This document shows, one piece after another, positions 56,931 through 64,000 of a stretch of DNA of 64,000 nt; the first letter of the stretch is position 1, and every line of letters starts with the position of its first letter. Both the position numbers and the translations under genes were made by a program. Source of the DNA: Alkalicoccus luteus. GTDB lineage: Bacteria > Bacillota > Bacilli > Bacillales > Salisediminibacteriaceae. Under the pieces are notes generated by a model. That model did not search any database. It had not been told where the DNA came from and saw nothing but the letters and a program-made list of their open reading frames with translations. The stretch is taken from assembly GCF_012034335.1 (NCBI RefSeq), contig NZ_JAATHJ010000003.1:149572-213571 (forward strand), written 5' to 3'.

Positions 56931-58769
56931 ATGATAAGAACCGGATTAGGTTTTACTGCTGTAGCTTTTCTAGCTGCAGCGTTTACGTTTTTATTTGGTG
57001 AACTGCTGGAGCAGCTCCCGCAAACGCCGACCTTTCATGAGGTGCTGGACGAAGAAATTCAGTTTGATGCCGCTGCCATGACATTAAACAGCCGTATTAC
57101 AGACCGTCACGGCGTACTGGTATCGGACGTATACAGCGGTGAGAATCGCATTTACACTCCACTCGAAGAGATGCCTGAAGTAGCTGTGAACATGTTCCTG
57201 GCGGTTGAAGACCGCCAGTTTTATGAGCATAAAGGCTTTGATGGAAACGGCATCGCCCGCGCCCTTATGGTGAACCTGCAGGCACAGGAAATCGATCAGG
57301 GCGGAAGTACGATCACCCAGCAGGTCGCAAGAAACCTATATTTAACGCACGAGCAGACCTATGAGCGAAAGCTTTCTGAGATTCTTTATGCTTATCAGAT
57401 GGAGCGGGAGATGACGAAAGAGGATATTCTGGAGCTCTATATGAATTCGATCTACTTTGCGAACGGCGTCTACGGATTTGAATCAGCTAGTCAGTTTTAT
57501 TTCAGCCGCCCTTCGTCTGAGCTATCACTCGCAGAAATTACATTTCTCGGTGCCATTCCAAATGCTCCCTCCCGGTTTGACCCGCTCGTTAATTCAGAAG
57601 CGACGATGGAGCGACAGGAAGTGATGCTTGAGCGTATGGTTACAGCCGGCATTTTGACCGAGCGTCAGCTGACAGACGCGCTTGAGGAGCAGATTGTTCT
57701 CGATCTCAGTGAGCGTACAGACGACTTCCCTGATTATGTTTCATACGTTCACCATGAATTTGAAGAGCTGTTAATCAATCAGGAGAATCTCGATGCAGAG
57801 GGAGCTGCTGAACGTGCCAAGGAGCTATTGCAACAAGGAGTGATTATTGAAACAGCACTTGATCCGGATGTTCAGAATACGGTTACTGATATTATCAACG
57901 ATCGTTTCAGTGCTTCCGATATTCAAGCCGCCGCCTCCGTTATTGATCACGAAATGAACGAAATTACTGCCATTACCGGGGGAACTGCTTATCAGAAATT
58001 TGATTTTCACCGGGGCTGGCAGGCGTCACGTTCGCCCGGCTCTACTATCAAACCGCTGCTGTCATTTGGTCCGTTCATGGAAGAAACAGGCGAAGACAAA
58101 GCCGGAAGTTATATCGATTCCGGACCGTTTTCAAAGAATGGCTATTCTCCCCGGAATTTTGGCGGAACAGAATATGGCGTTGTCACATTGGAACAAGCAT
58201 TTAAGCAGTCCCATAATACAGCAGCTGTCAGAATGCTGGACAAAATCACTCCGGAGACCGGATTTTCCTACCTTCGCAAGTTTGACTTTCCAAGGCTTAA
58301 AGAAGAAGACATCCGGCTCCCTGCTGCTCTCGGTGGATTTTCTGAAGGTATGAGCGTTAACGATATGACCCGGGCTTACACCGTCTTTCAGAATAAAGGC
58401 GATTACCGGACACCAAGAGCCATACGGCAGGTCACAACGCTTGATGGAGATGTCATTGTCGAAGGAACAAGTGCTTCAGTCAGCGTCTATTCAGCTGAAA
58501 CAGCTGATACAATAAGAGGCATGATGAAGAGAACAGTGGAAAGCGGTACCGGAACAGCTGCGAGGTATGAAACAGATGGGTATCTTGGCGGTAAAACCGG
58601 AACGTCGGACGACTTTCATGACCTTTGGTTTATCGGCTCGAATGATTGGTATACTACAGGTATTTGGGTCGGACACGATCAGCCTCAGTCACTCGAGAAT
58701 CAGTCGAGGGACCAGGTCCATACCCGGCTGTGGAGAAACATCATGCAGCAGCTTCCTGCAGCTCCCTAA
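56931..58769 (+). CDS. Bifunctional penicillin-binding protein (class A PBP)
   Basis: The 612-residue protein has an N-terminal membrane anchor, a GT51 transglycosylase domain (E93 in 'AVEDRQFYEHKGFD', 'GGSTITQQVARNL') and a transpeptidase domain with S371-x-x-K374 ('SPGSTIKP'), S427-x-N429 ('QSHNTAA') and K555-T-G ('GGKTGTS'). It polymerises and cross-links peptidoglycan on the outer face. The ATG at 56931 (MIRTGLGF) follows GGAGG. It is shorter than PBP1a/b and lacks a long C-terminal tail, and resembles the PbpG/PBP2d or YbfW-like spore or auxiliary class. Confidence 0.94.
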   Translation: MIRTGLGFTAVAFLAAAFTFLFGELLEQLPQTPTFHEVLDEEIQFDAAAMTLNSRITDRHGVLVSDVYSGENRIYTPLEEMPEVAVNMFLAVEDRQFYEHKGFDGNGIARALMVNLQAQEIDQGGSTITQQVARNLYLTHEQTYERKLSEILYAYQMEREMTKEDILELYMNSIYFANGVYGFESASQFYFSRPSSELSLAEITFLGAIPNAPSRFDPLVNSEATMERQEVMLERMVTAGILTERQLTDALEEQIVLDLSERTDDFPDYVSYVHHEFEELLINQENLDAEGAAERAKELLQQGVIIETALDPDVQNTVTDIINDRFSASDIQAAASVIDHEMNEITAITGGTAYQKFDFHRGWQASRSPGSTIKPLLSFGPFMEETGEDKAGSYIDSGPFSKNGYSPRNFGGTEYGVVTLEQAFKQSHNTAAVRMLDKITPETGFSYLRKFDFPRLKEEDIRLPAALGGFSEGMSVNDMTRAYTVFQNKGDYRTPRAIRQVTTLDGDVIVEGTSASVSVYSAETADTIRGMMKRTVESGTGTAARYETDGYLGGKTGTSDDFHDLWFIGSNDWYTTGIWVGHDQPQSLENQSRDQVHTRLWRNIMQQLPAAP

Positions 58770-58913
58770 AGGCTGGCACAATTCTGCACTCCAAAAATCA
58801 CATATCCGGCCGTACGTTAATAAAACGACCTGGCCAGACACAGATCAGCTTATTAAAGTCGTCTTGCTTTATGACAACAGCGCTTCTAAATGAATGAGGT
58901 TCTTACGCATACA

Positions 58914-58955
58914 GAAAAGAGAGCTGCCCAACCGGAACAGCTCTCTTCTCATTTA
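58914..58955. terminator. Hairpin between the PBP and the convergent YufK-like gene
   Basis: AAGAGAGCTG / CAGCTCTCTT (58917-58926 and 58938-58947) is flanked by short T-rich runs on both strands. Confidence 0.7.
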
Positions 58956-59030
58956 CACTATATAAGACCTTTTCAGCGACCCCAGCCAGCGTCTGTCAAT
59001 GACGGGCAGATGGACGGGAAGCTGTCTTTG

Positions 59031-59588
59031 TTAGACTGGTAAACTTGCGAGCACGGCGCTGTAGAGACGCAGCAGCAGAAAACCAATAGCTGATACAAAG
59101 ACGAGCCAGAAGAGAAGATGAAAAAACATAAGACCGATGAGCGGCCCGAGTCGGACATGCGGACTGACGCGGTATACAAAAAACACAAAGTAGCTGAAGC
59201 ACGCCGCTGCAAATACCCCTGCCAGCAGCCGGATATCAAGCACCGACGGAAGCGACAGAATGCCTGCGATCAAAAAGATCCACGAACCGCCTCTCAATAC
59301 CCGGATGTCTACTCCCTCTTCTTCTTTCGAAAAGAACAGCAGGGACAGCTCGTTTACCGTATCAGCAATCAGCTTCAGAGCAGCAAAGAGCATAAAGAAA
59401 AAGATCCAGAGCACTCCTACTAAAGCGAGGACAATTCCTTGTTCAGAAAAAAATTCTACCATTCCTGAATATAAGCCGATTTCCTGCAGATAACCGGTCA
59501 CAAGACGTTCTGTATAAACGGAAAATGCAAGGCTGAAAAATAAAATAGAAATAAGCGGAAAGTGACTCGTTATGTAAAAATTCTTCAT
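59031..59588 (-). CDS. YufK-like (DUF5366) membrane protein
   Basis: The 185-residue protein has five hydrophobic segments (about residues 10-28, 50-75, 103-120, 120-140 and 148-178) with short polar loops. Its length and pattern recall B. subtilis YufK (DUF5366), which lies beside nup/yuf genes there. I have moderate confidence in that match. Function unknown. Confidence 0.6.
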   Translation of the reverse strand: MKNFYITSHFPLISILFFSLAFSVYTERLVTGYLQEIGLYSGMVEFFSEQGIVLALVGVLWIFFFMLFAALKLIADTVNELSLLFFSKEEEGVDIRVLRGGSWIFLIAGILSLPSVLDIRLLAGVFAAACFSYFVFFVYRVSPHVRLGPLIGLMFFHLLFWLVFVSAIGFLLLRLYSAVLASLPV

Positions 59589-59643
59589 GTAATAGACTCC
59601 ATTTCAACGGCATTTAACGTTTTAAGTATAGCAGAAATAAATG

Positions 59644-59683
59644 GAAAAACCTATGTTCTCCGTAAAGAACACAGGTTTTTCGT
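59644..59683. terminator. Terminator shared by the YufK-like leader side and hmoA-like gene
   Basis: GAAAAACCTATGTTCT / AGAACACAGGTTTTTC has a long stem with one bulge and T runs on both sides; it lies 12 bases beyond the monooxygenase stop on the reverse strand. Confidence 0.8.
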
Positions 59684-59694
59684 TTCTTATTCTT

Positions 59695-60000
59695 TTACAA
59701 ATGATGAGGCACAAAGTATTCATAGATTTTATTGCTTTGAGTCGGACTTTTGTCTAGGTTCTCTTTTCGGGGCTTATGTGCTTTTTTAAATGCGTCACTG
59801 TTGATCCAGTTATGATAGTCCTCCTGGCTCTCCCACTTTGTTAATACCACAGGATAATTGGATTCTTCACCCGGCTGCAGGAACATAAAATCGAGACAAC
59901 CAGGTACTTCCTTCATTTTTTCAGCACTCTCTGAGAATCGTGCGGCAACGTTCTCCCTGCCTTCCGGGGGAACATGAAGTTCATTCATTACAACGTACAT
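59695..60000 (-). CDS. Antibiotic biosynthesis monooxygenase-fold / heme-degrading HmoA-like protein
   Basis: The 101-residue protein is a single ABM ferredoxin-like domain: 'MNELHVPPEGRENVAARFSES' first strand and helix, 'PVVLTKWESQEDYHNWINSDAFKKAHK' with the conserved Trp and a His suitable for heme ligation. Related Bacillus proteins (HmoA, HmoB) open the heme ring to release iron. The heme role is inferred from similarity; a general ABM enzyme is possible. Confidence 0.8.
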   Translation of the reverse strand: MYVVMNELHVPPEGRENVAARFSESAEKMKEVPGCLDFMFLQPGEESNYPVVLTKWESQEDYHNWINSDAFKKAHKPRKENLDKSPTQSNKIYEYFVPHHL

Positions 60001-60145
60001 CGTGCAACACCCTCTCTCTACACAAGATACCTTTCATTATAGCGTTTGTGCTGCAGCATGAAAAGCTGATCGCATCCCTGCTTTTTTTTCAGTGCGAAAC
60101 GTGGTATATTCATTAATAGAGATCAAAAAGGGAGGCACTCATCAT

Positions 60146-60235
60146 ATGGATTTATTTCTTATTTTAGCAGTTTGTGTCGTGTTCGTGATGTCTATTTTTA
60201 CTGCCGGCTATAATGTAAAGTCAAACAAAAACTAA
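60146..60235 (+). CDS. 29-residue single-helix membrane peptide
   Basis: MDLFLILAVCVVFVMSIFTAGYNVKSNKN has one membrane helix (residues 3-21) and a basic C-terminus. GGGAGGC lies 7-9 bases before the ATG and a terminator follows 35 bases after the stop, so it reads as a complete small gene. Function unknown. Confidence 0.55.
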   Translation: MDLFLILAVCVVFVMSIFTAGYNVKSNKN

Positions 60236-60269
60236 TTCGTGCTTCTGCATTTTGCTGGTACGGCTATAC

Positions 60270-60312
60270 AAAACGCTTTCGGAGTAATGTTCTCCGAAAG
60301 CGTTTTTTAGTT
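60270..60312. terminator. Terminator after the 29-residue peptide gene and trmL
   Basis: AAAACGCTTTCGGA / TCCGAAAGCGTTTT has a nine-base loop and T runs in both directions, suiting the convergent trmL transcript too. Confidence 0.88.
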
Positions 60313-60336
60313 TCCAGGCTCATCCTGCGGCTAACA

Positions 60337-60846
60337 TTATTTTTGATGTAAAACGGCACTTTCGTCCGCCGGCTCAAGCAGCGACACAAAATTCTGCTGT
60401 CGCATCGCTTCATATACTAACACAGCAGCTGTATTTGATAAATTCAGCGACCTGACATGAGACGTCTGCGGAATGACCAGACAGCGGCCTTCAAATCGAT
60501 TTAAAACTTCTTGCGGGAGCCCCTTTGTTTCCTTGCCGAACACAAAGAAATAGTCCTGGTCTGCATCAGAAAAATCTTTTACAGTATAGCTCACAGCACC
60601 GGTTGTCTCAATTGCATAAAACTCGCCGTCCGGATAAGCATACATCAGCTCATCCAGACTGTCGTGATGATGAACAGATACCTTTGGCCAATAGTCGCAC
60701 CCTGCCCGCTTCAGCATGCGGTCATCCGTGGAGAATCCAAGCGGATGAATCAGATGAAGATGTGCATTCGTTCCTGCACAAGTTCTGGCAATATTCCCCG
60801 TGTTTGCCGGGATTTCAGGTTCATGTAATACAACGTGTACGCTCAT
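60337..60846 (-). CDS. trmL: tRNA (cytidine/uridine-34-2'-O)-methyltransferase
   Basis: The 169-residue SPOUT enzyme methylates the wobble ribose of tRNA-Leu species, using SAM. Conserved motifs are 'LHEPEIPANTGNIARTCAGT' (residues 7-26), 'FVFGKETKGLP' (about 101-111) and 'SLNLSNTAAVLVYEA' (about 133-147) that builds the trefoil knot. It is the last gene of the queG-ogt-lipoprotein-trmL cluster. The window also encodes both tRNA-Leu species (UAA, CAA) that this enzyme modifies. Confidence 0.95.
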   Translation of the reverse strand: MSVHVVLHEPEIPANTGNIARTCAGTNAHLHLIHPLGFSTDDRMLKRAGCDYWPKVSVHHHDSLDELMYAYPDGEFYAIETTGAVSYTVKDFSDADQDYFFVFGKETKGLPQEVLNRFEGRCLVIPQTSHVRSLNLSNTAAVLVYEAMRQQNFVSLLEPADESAVLHQK

Positions 60847-60863
60847 TCTTACAGCTTCCTCTC

Positions 60864-61379
60864 TTAACTTTGAACGCGGTCAAGCGCTTCTACAAATTCA
60901 ATGACATCAGACTCTGATACGTTCTGCCCGATAACCTGATAATAGGATAATCCGTCTGCCGGAGTCTGAAATAAATCAAACTGTCTGACAAACGTATACT
61001 GAACACGTTCTTCCGGATCCGGAAGGCTCGTCCACTCCCCTACATACTCGTGAATGGCTAACGGCATACCATCAGCCGGCCTATGAAAATCGCCGGTCCA
61101 GTTGCCATCGTTCAAGTAGTCTCTAAGTACTGCCGGATCCAGACCCTGAATCTGCTGATCCTGAATCAGCTCCACGGTGCCTTTTTCCGCATGCTCATAA
61201 ACTGAAACGATTAAATTATCATCTTGAACTACTTCCTGCAGCTCCCAATTTTCATTTAGCTGCACAGGCTTCAGGACACTTACATTTGTTCCTTCATCCG
61301 CTTCACTGAGTGCGGCTTCATCATTAGCGCAAGCAGATAATAACAACAGCATGATAATACCGGTCCACATCTTTTTCAT
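60864..61379 (-). CDS. Lipoprotein of unknown function
   Basis: The 171-residue protein begins with a lipoprotein signal: basic 'MKKMW', hydrophobic core and lipobox 'LLSAC' (Cys about 17). The mature part is acidic and has no recognised domain. The ATG at 61379 has GGTGA about 7 bases upstream and is preferred over a GTG three codons before. It is separated from its neighbours by 15-17 bases and is co-transcribed with them. Confidence 0.75.
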   Translation of the reverse strand: MKKMWTGIIMLLLLSACANDEAALSEADEGTNVSVLKPVQLNENWELQEVVQDDNLIVSVYEHAEKGTVELIQDQQIQGLDPAVLRDYLNDGNWTGDFHRPADGMPLAIHEYVGEWTSLPDPEERVQYTFVRQFDLFQTPADGLSYYQVIGQNVSESDVIEFVEALDRVQS

Positions 61380-61394
61380 TCTATTCACCGTTTC

Positions 61395-61931
61395 TTAATT
61401 CGACTTTATAAAAACCGTCTCTTTCAGCAGTTCTTCGGAAGATTCAATCGACAACAGCTTTTTTTTCCATTCAAGCCCGCCGGCATATCCAACGAGCGAT
61501 CCGTTAGATCCAATAACACGATGGCAGGGAACAACAATAGGAAGAGGATTCCGATTATTTGCTCCGCCGACTGCACGCACGGCCTTCGGTGATCCGGTCA
61601 TTTCTGCTATCTCTTTGTATGATCGAGTCTCTCCATAAGGAATGGTGACAAGCTGTTTCCATACTGCTTTCTGAAAGGCAGTACCAATCAGCTTTATCGG
61701 TAGCGTAAAGTGTTTGCGATGATGAAGAAAATAAGCGTCCAGCTCTTTCTCAAGCTGATCCAGCAGCGGATTCGTTCCCTGCTGTGCATCCAATGTCGTG
61801 TCCCGATACAGCTGCTTCAGACGTATTGGAGTTTTTTCGGATGAATCAAAATGGATGAGTGAGACACCGTCTTCTTCAGCAGCAGCGCTAAGCGTCATTC
61901 CGGCAACAGCTAATTTCCTGTAAATGAGCAT
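61395..61931 (-). CDS. ogt: O6-methylguanine-DNA methyltransferase
   Basis: This 178-residue suicide DNA-repair protein transfers the alkyl group from O6-alkylguanine to C136 in 'VVPCHRVIG'. The helix-turn-helix with 'GSPKAVRAVGGANNRNPLPI' and the N-terminal RNase H-like domain are both present. The stop of queG lies 2 bases before its start, so the genes are tightly linked. Confidence 0.94.
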   Translation of the reverse strand: MLIYRKLAVAGMTLSAAAEEDGVSLIHFDSSEKTPIRLKQLYRDTTLDAQQGTNPLLDQLEKELDAYFLHHRKHFTLPIKLIGTAFQKAVWKQLVTIPYGETRSYKEIAEMTGSPKAVRAVGGANNRNPLPIVVPCHRVIGSNGSLVGYAGGLEWKKKLLSIESSEELLKETVFIKSN

Positions 61932-61933
61932 AT

Positions 61934-63085
61934 TCAGCTTCCTCCTCTGATATTTGAAAGCCCTGAGCTGCGGATGAGCACCTTCTTCATTTCCTCCGCT
62001 GCCTCTTCATCCGTTTCTACTGAATAGACAGCCTCAATACGAGCCATTGTCTCCGGCTCCCTGCATATTTCAGCTGCTGCCCAGGCGGCGGTTGCACGAA
62101 TAACAGGGCGCGGATCGTGTTCCATACGATCCAGCACTGCCGGGAGAGAAGCGGTCTCTTTATAAACGCCCAGCGCAATCAGTGCGTTTCGCTGAATTGG
62201 TTTTTTACCCCGCCATGATCCGGCCATCTGACCATATATACGTTTAAATTCTTTATTCGACATCGTCAAAAGCGGTTCCAATCTAGGCTTTACTTTTTCA
62301 GGGTCCGGCTCTAGCTCCGGGTGACGATGCTCGTCAACTCCTTTATTTTCCGGACAAACCGTCTGACAAGTGTCACAGCCGTATAGCCGGTTGCCGATTT
62401 TTTTCCGGAACTGTTCAGCAACCATGCCTTTCGTCTGGGTTAGAAAAGCGATACACTTTTGTGAATCCAATTGCCCGCCCTGTACGAGAGCACCTGTCGG
62501 ACAGGCATCAATACATTTCGTACAGGTTCCGCACTGATCTTCAAGCGGCATATCTTCCTCAATTGCAACAGTTGTTATCATTTCACCAAGGTAAACGTAG
62601 GAGCCGAGGTCTGGTGTAATGACAGCACAGTTCTTTCCTGACCATCCAATACCCGCCCGCTCTGCTACTGCTCTGTCTGAGAGTTCTCCTGTATCCACCA
62701 TGCTTCTGCTTCTGGAACCCGGTGCCTCCTGCTCCAGAAATGCTTCAATCTGGGCCAGTTTCCGCCGGAGTACATGATGATAATCTTCTCCCCAGCTGGC
62801 ACGGCAGAATAATCCCCGCCTGTCTCCTTTAACTGATTTAGGAGCATCTTTCATTTTAGACGGGTAGGCGATGGCGATGCTGATAATTGTTTTCGCCTGA
62901 GGAAGCAGCAGCCGGGGAGTGGTTCTTTCTTCTATCGTTCCGTATTCAAAACCGGATGCGTACCCCGACTCCTGCTGAACGCGGAGCCGCTCCTTTAACG
63001 TAACGAACGGGTCAGCCGGTGCAAAACCGATACGATCGACTCCTATGGTCTTACTGAAGGCGGTTAATTTGTCTTTTAAGTTCAT
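61934..63085 (-). CDS. queG: Epoxyqueuosine reductase
   Basis: The 383-residue enzyme carries out the last step of queuosine synthesis in tRNA, reducing epoxyqueuosine with cobalamin and two 4Fe-4S clusters. Cluster cysteines are visible in 'CGTCTKCIDACPTGAL' (about 185-200) and 'CDTCQTVCPEN' (about 237-247). The C-terminus has HEAT-like repeats (about 295-365) that bind tRNA. It heads an operon with ogt, a lipoprotein and trmL, two of whose products act on tRNA wobble bases. The tRNA-Tyr and tRNA-His genes in the array below are among the usual queuosine targets. Confidence 0.94.
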   Translation of the reverse strand: MNLKDKLTAFSKTIGVDRIGFAPADPFVTLKERLRVQQESGYASGFEYGTIEERTTPRLLLPQAKTIISIAIAYPSKMKDAPKSVKGDRRGLFCRASWGEDYHHVLRRKLAQIEAFLEQEAPGSRSRSMVDTGELSDRAVAERAGIGWSGKNCAVITPDLGSYVYLGEMITTVAIEEDMPLEDQCGTCTKCIDACPTGALVQGGQLDSQKCIAFLTQTKGMVAEQFRKKIGNRLYGCDTCQTVCPENKGVDEHRHPELEPDPEKVKPRLEPLLTMSNKEFKRIYGQMAGSWRGKKPIQRNALIALGVYKETASLPAVLDRMEHDPRPVIRATAAWAAAEICREPETMARIEAVYSVETDEEAAEEMKKVLIRSSGLSNIRGGS

Positions 63086-63174
63086 GATGCGTCCACCTTT
63101 GCTTACGATAGCCGAACGTGTTTTCTCTAAGAAGTCTACTATTCAAAGCGATCATTGTCAAATTTTATGTAAAC

Positions 63175-63202
63175 ACAAAAAAAGCAGCCTGCGCTGCTGC
63201 AT
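63175..63202 (-). terminator. Terminator of the tRNA array
   Basis: On the reverse strand AGCAGC-GCAG-GCTGCT is followed by TTTTTTT, 10 bases after the last tRNA. Confidence 0.82.
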
Positions 63203-63211
63203 CAATTATTC

Positions 63212-63296
63212 TGGTACCGGAGGCCGGACTCGAACCGGCACGCCCAGAGGGCATCGCATTTTGAGTGCGACGTGTCTGCCATTCCACCACTCCGGC
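63212..63296 (-). tRNA. tRNA-Leu (CAA)
   Basis: This 85-nt cloverleaf has a class II long variable arm, CAA anticodon in the loop CTCAAAA, the GGTTCGAGTCC T arm and an encoded CCA end. Confidence 0.93.
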
Positions 63297-63310
63297 TTAC
63301 GAAATATAGT

Positions 63311-63399
63311 TGGTGCCGAGGGCCGGACTCGAACCGGCACGGTAATTACTTACCGCAGGATTTTAAGTCCTGTGTGTCTGCCAATTCCACCACCCCGGC
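63311..63399 (-). tRNA. tRNA-Leu (UAA)
   Basis: This 89-nt class II tRNA has the anticodon TAA in the loop CTTAAAA, a long variable arm, and an encoded CCA end. It is a TrmL substrate class. Confidence 0.93.
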
Positions 63400-63428
63400 G
63401 CTGTAAAACAGAACTATGTAAGAAAAAA

Positions 63429-63502
<74 letters not shown>

Positions 63503-63509
63503 TCATTAC

Positions 63510-63584
63510 TGGAGCGGGAAACGGGATTCGAACCCGCGACCCCCACCTTGGCAAGGTGGTGCTCTACCACTGAGCTATTCCCGC
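63510..63584 (-). tRNA. tRNA-Gly (GCC)
   Basis: This 75-nt cloverleaf has anticodon GCC in the loop TTGCCAA and encoded CCA. Confidence 0.93.
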
Positions 63585-63601
63585 ATATGTGATTAAAAAA
63601 A

Positions 63602-63676
63602 TGGCAGGGCTAGCAGGATTCGAACCTGCGAATCACGGAATCAAAATCCGATGCCTTACCGCTTGGCTATAGCCCT
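63602..63676 (-). tRNA. tRNA-Gln (UUG)
   Basis: This 75-nt cloverleaf has anticodon TTG in the loop TTTTGAT and encoded CCA. Confidence 0.92.
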
Positions 63677-63686
63677 AAATATAAAA

Positions 63687-63763
63687 TGGGGCGGCTGATG
63701 GGAATTGAACCCACGAATGCCGGAATCACAATCCGGTGCGTTAACCACTTCGCCACAACCGCC
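63687..63763 (-). tRNA. tRNA-His (GUG)
   Basis: This cloverleaf has anticodon GTG in the loop TTGTGAT; the extra 5' G (position -1) faces the C discriminator, as expected for His, and CCA is encoded. Confidence 0.92.
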
Positions 63764-63781
63764 GCAGTTAGAAGTGTTTCA

Positions 63782-63866
63782 TGGTGGAGGGGGAGAGATT
63801 CGAACTCCCGAACCCGAAGGAGCGGATTTACAGTCCGCCGCGTTTGGCCAACTTCGCTACCCCTCC
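63782..63866 (-). tRNA. tRNA-Tyr (GUA)
   Basis: This 85-nt class II tRNA has anticodon GTA in the loop CTGTAAA, a long variable arm and encoded CCA. It sits directly upstream of tRNA-His with only 18 bases between. Confidence 0.92.
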
Positions 63867-63874
63867 AATGAAAA

Positions 63875-63950
<76 letters not shown>

Positions 63951-63958
63951 ATAAAAAG

Positions 63959-64000
63959 TGGTGGCTCGGGACGGAATCGAACCGCCGACACACGGATTTT
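63959..64000 (-). tRNA. tRNA-Phe (probable), 3' part only
   Basis: The window ends in the anticodon loop. The visible AAAATCC, the GGTTCGATTCC T arm and the acceptor strand ending GAGCCACCA match bacterial tRNA-Phe (GAA), and the position fits Phe before Thr in the trnD order. The anticodon is not fully visible. Confidence 0.75.

Overview
This window is a chromosomal segment of a spore-forming, low-to-moderate G+C Bacillaceae bacterium. Several things point there: strong AGGAGG-type ribosome binding sites, T-box and GlpP leader control, CcpA-type cre boxes, a Spo0E-like phosphatase, RsbR-like stress signalling, and a tRNA array in the order of Bacillus trnD. An OpuD-type betaine carrier and a strongly acidic exported wall protein hint at a salt- or alkali-adapted lifestyle; that part is inference.

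Layout. 1-4.7 kb: the 3' end of a UbiB/ABC1-type kinase gene with a phasin-like gene, a reverse-strand cluster (RsbR-like STAS protein, GNAT, small membrane protein), and a second-type methionine aminopeptidase. 4.7-13 kb: an exported 3D-domain wall protein with about 31 copies of a five-residue Ala/Glu repeat, an M3 oligoendopeptidase, an aldo/keto reductase, a frameshifted MFS transporter, PgeF/YlmD, and repeat element A. 13-15.2 kb: a flavoprotein disulfide reductase overlapping a TVP38 membrane protein. 15.2-24.8 kb: ilvE, T-box, ilvBNC and leuABCD, a nearly complete branched-chain amino acid operon without ilvD. 24.8-29.3 kb: RF-3, a tiny zinc-finger protein, a two-subunit DUF1538 membrane system with a tandem PII-like protein, and a Spo0E-like protein.

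29.6-37.4 kb: phosphoglucomutase and the complete glycerol regulon (glpD, glpK, glpF, glpP), with two GlpP-type leaders and a cre box on the glpF promoter, plus an aldose epimerase. 37.5-44.9 kb: a GNAT/nitrilase fusion and a four-gene BMP-type nucleoside ABC transporter preceded by two cre-like boxes. 44.9-49.6 kb: a single-domain response regulator, miniature element C, EutH with a DUF1028 protein, an NAD(P)-binding protein and a cell-wall amidase. 49.7-53.5 kb: an alpha-glucoside PTS locus (EIICB with an in-frame amber codon 13, a GH4 phospho-alpha-glucosidase and a GntR/UTRA regulator). 53.7-63 kb: the betaine carrier with a SigB-like promoter, repeat element B, signal peptidase I, a bifunctional PBP, and a queG-ogt-lipoprotein-trmL cluster. 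63.2-64 kb: a reverse-strand tRNA array.

The most unusual finding is the pair of about 730-750 bp non-coding elements A and B. Both have matching imperfect terminal inverted repeats. Each sits between two copies of a different 30-32 bp rho-independent terminator, which looks like a target-site duplication of the terminator itself. They carry an internal 96-bp tandem repeat rich in hairpins. A third, 207-bp miniature (C) keeps only one terminal segment. I infer a non-autonomous, terminator-targeting mobile element. Other points of note are the EAAAE repeat protein, the PTS amber codon, the MFS frameshift, three ribosome binding sites embedded in hairpins, and the DUF1538/PII system.
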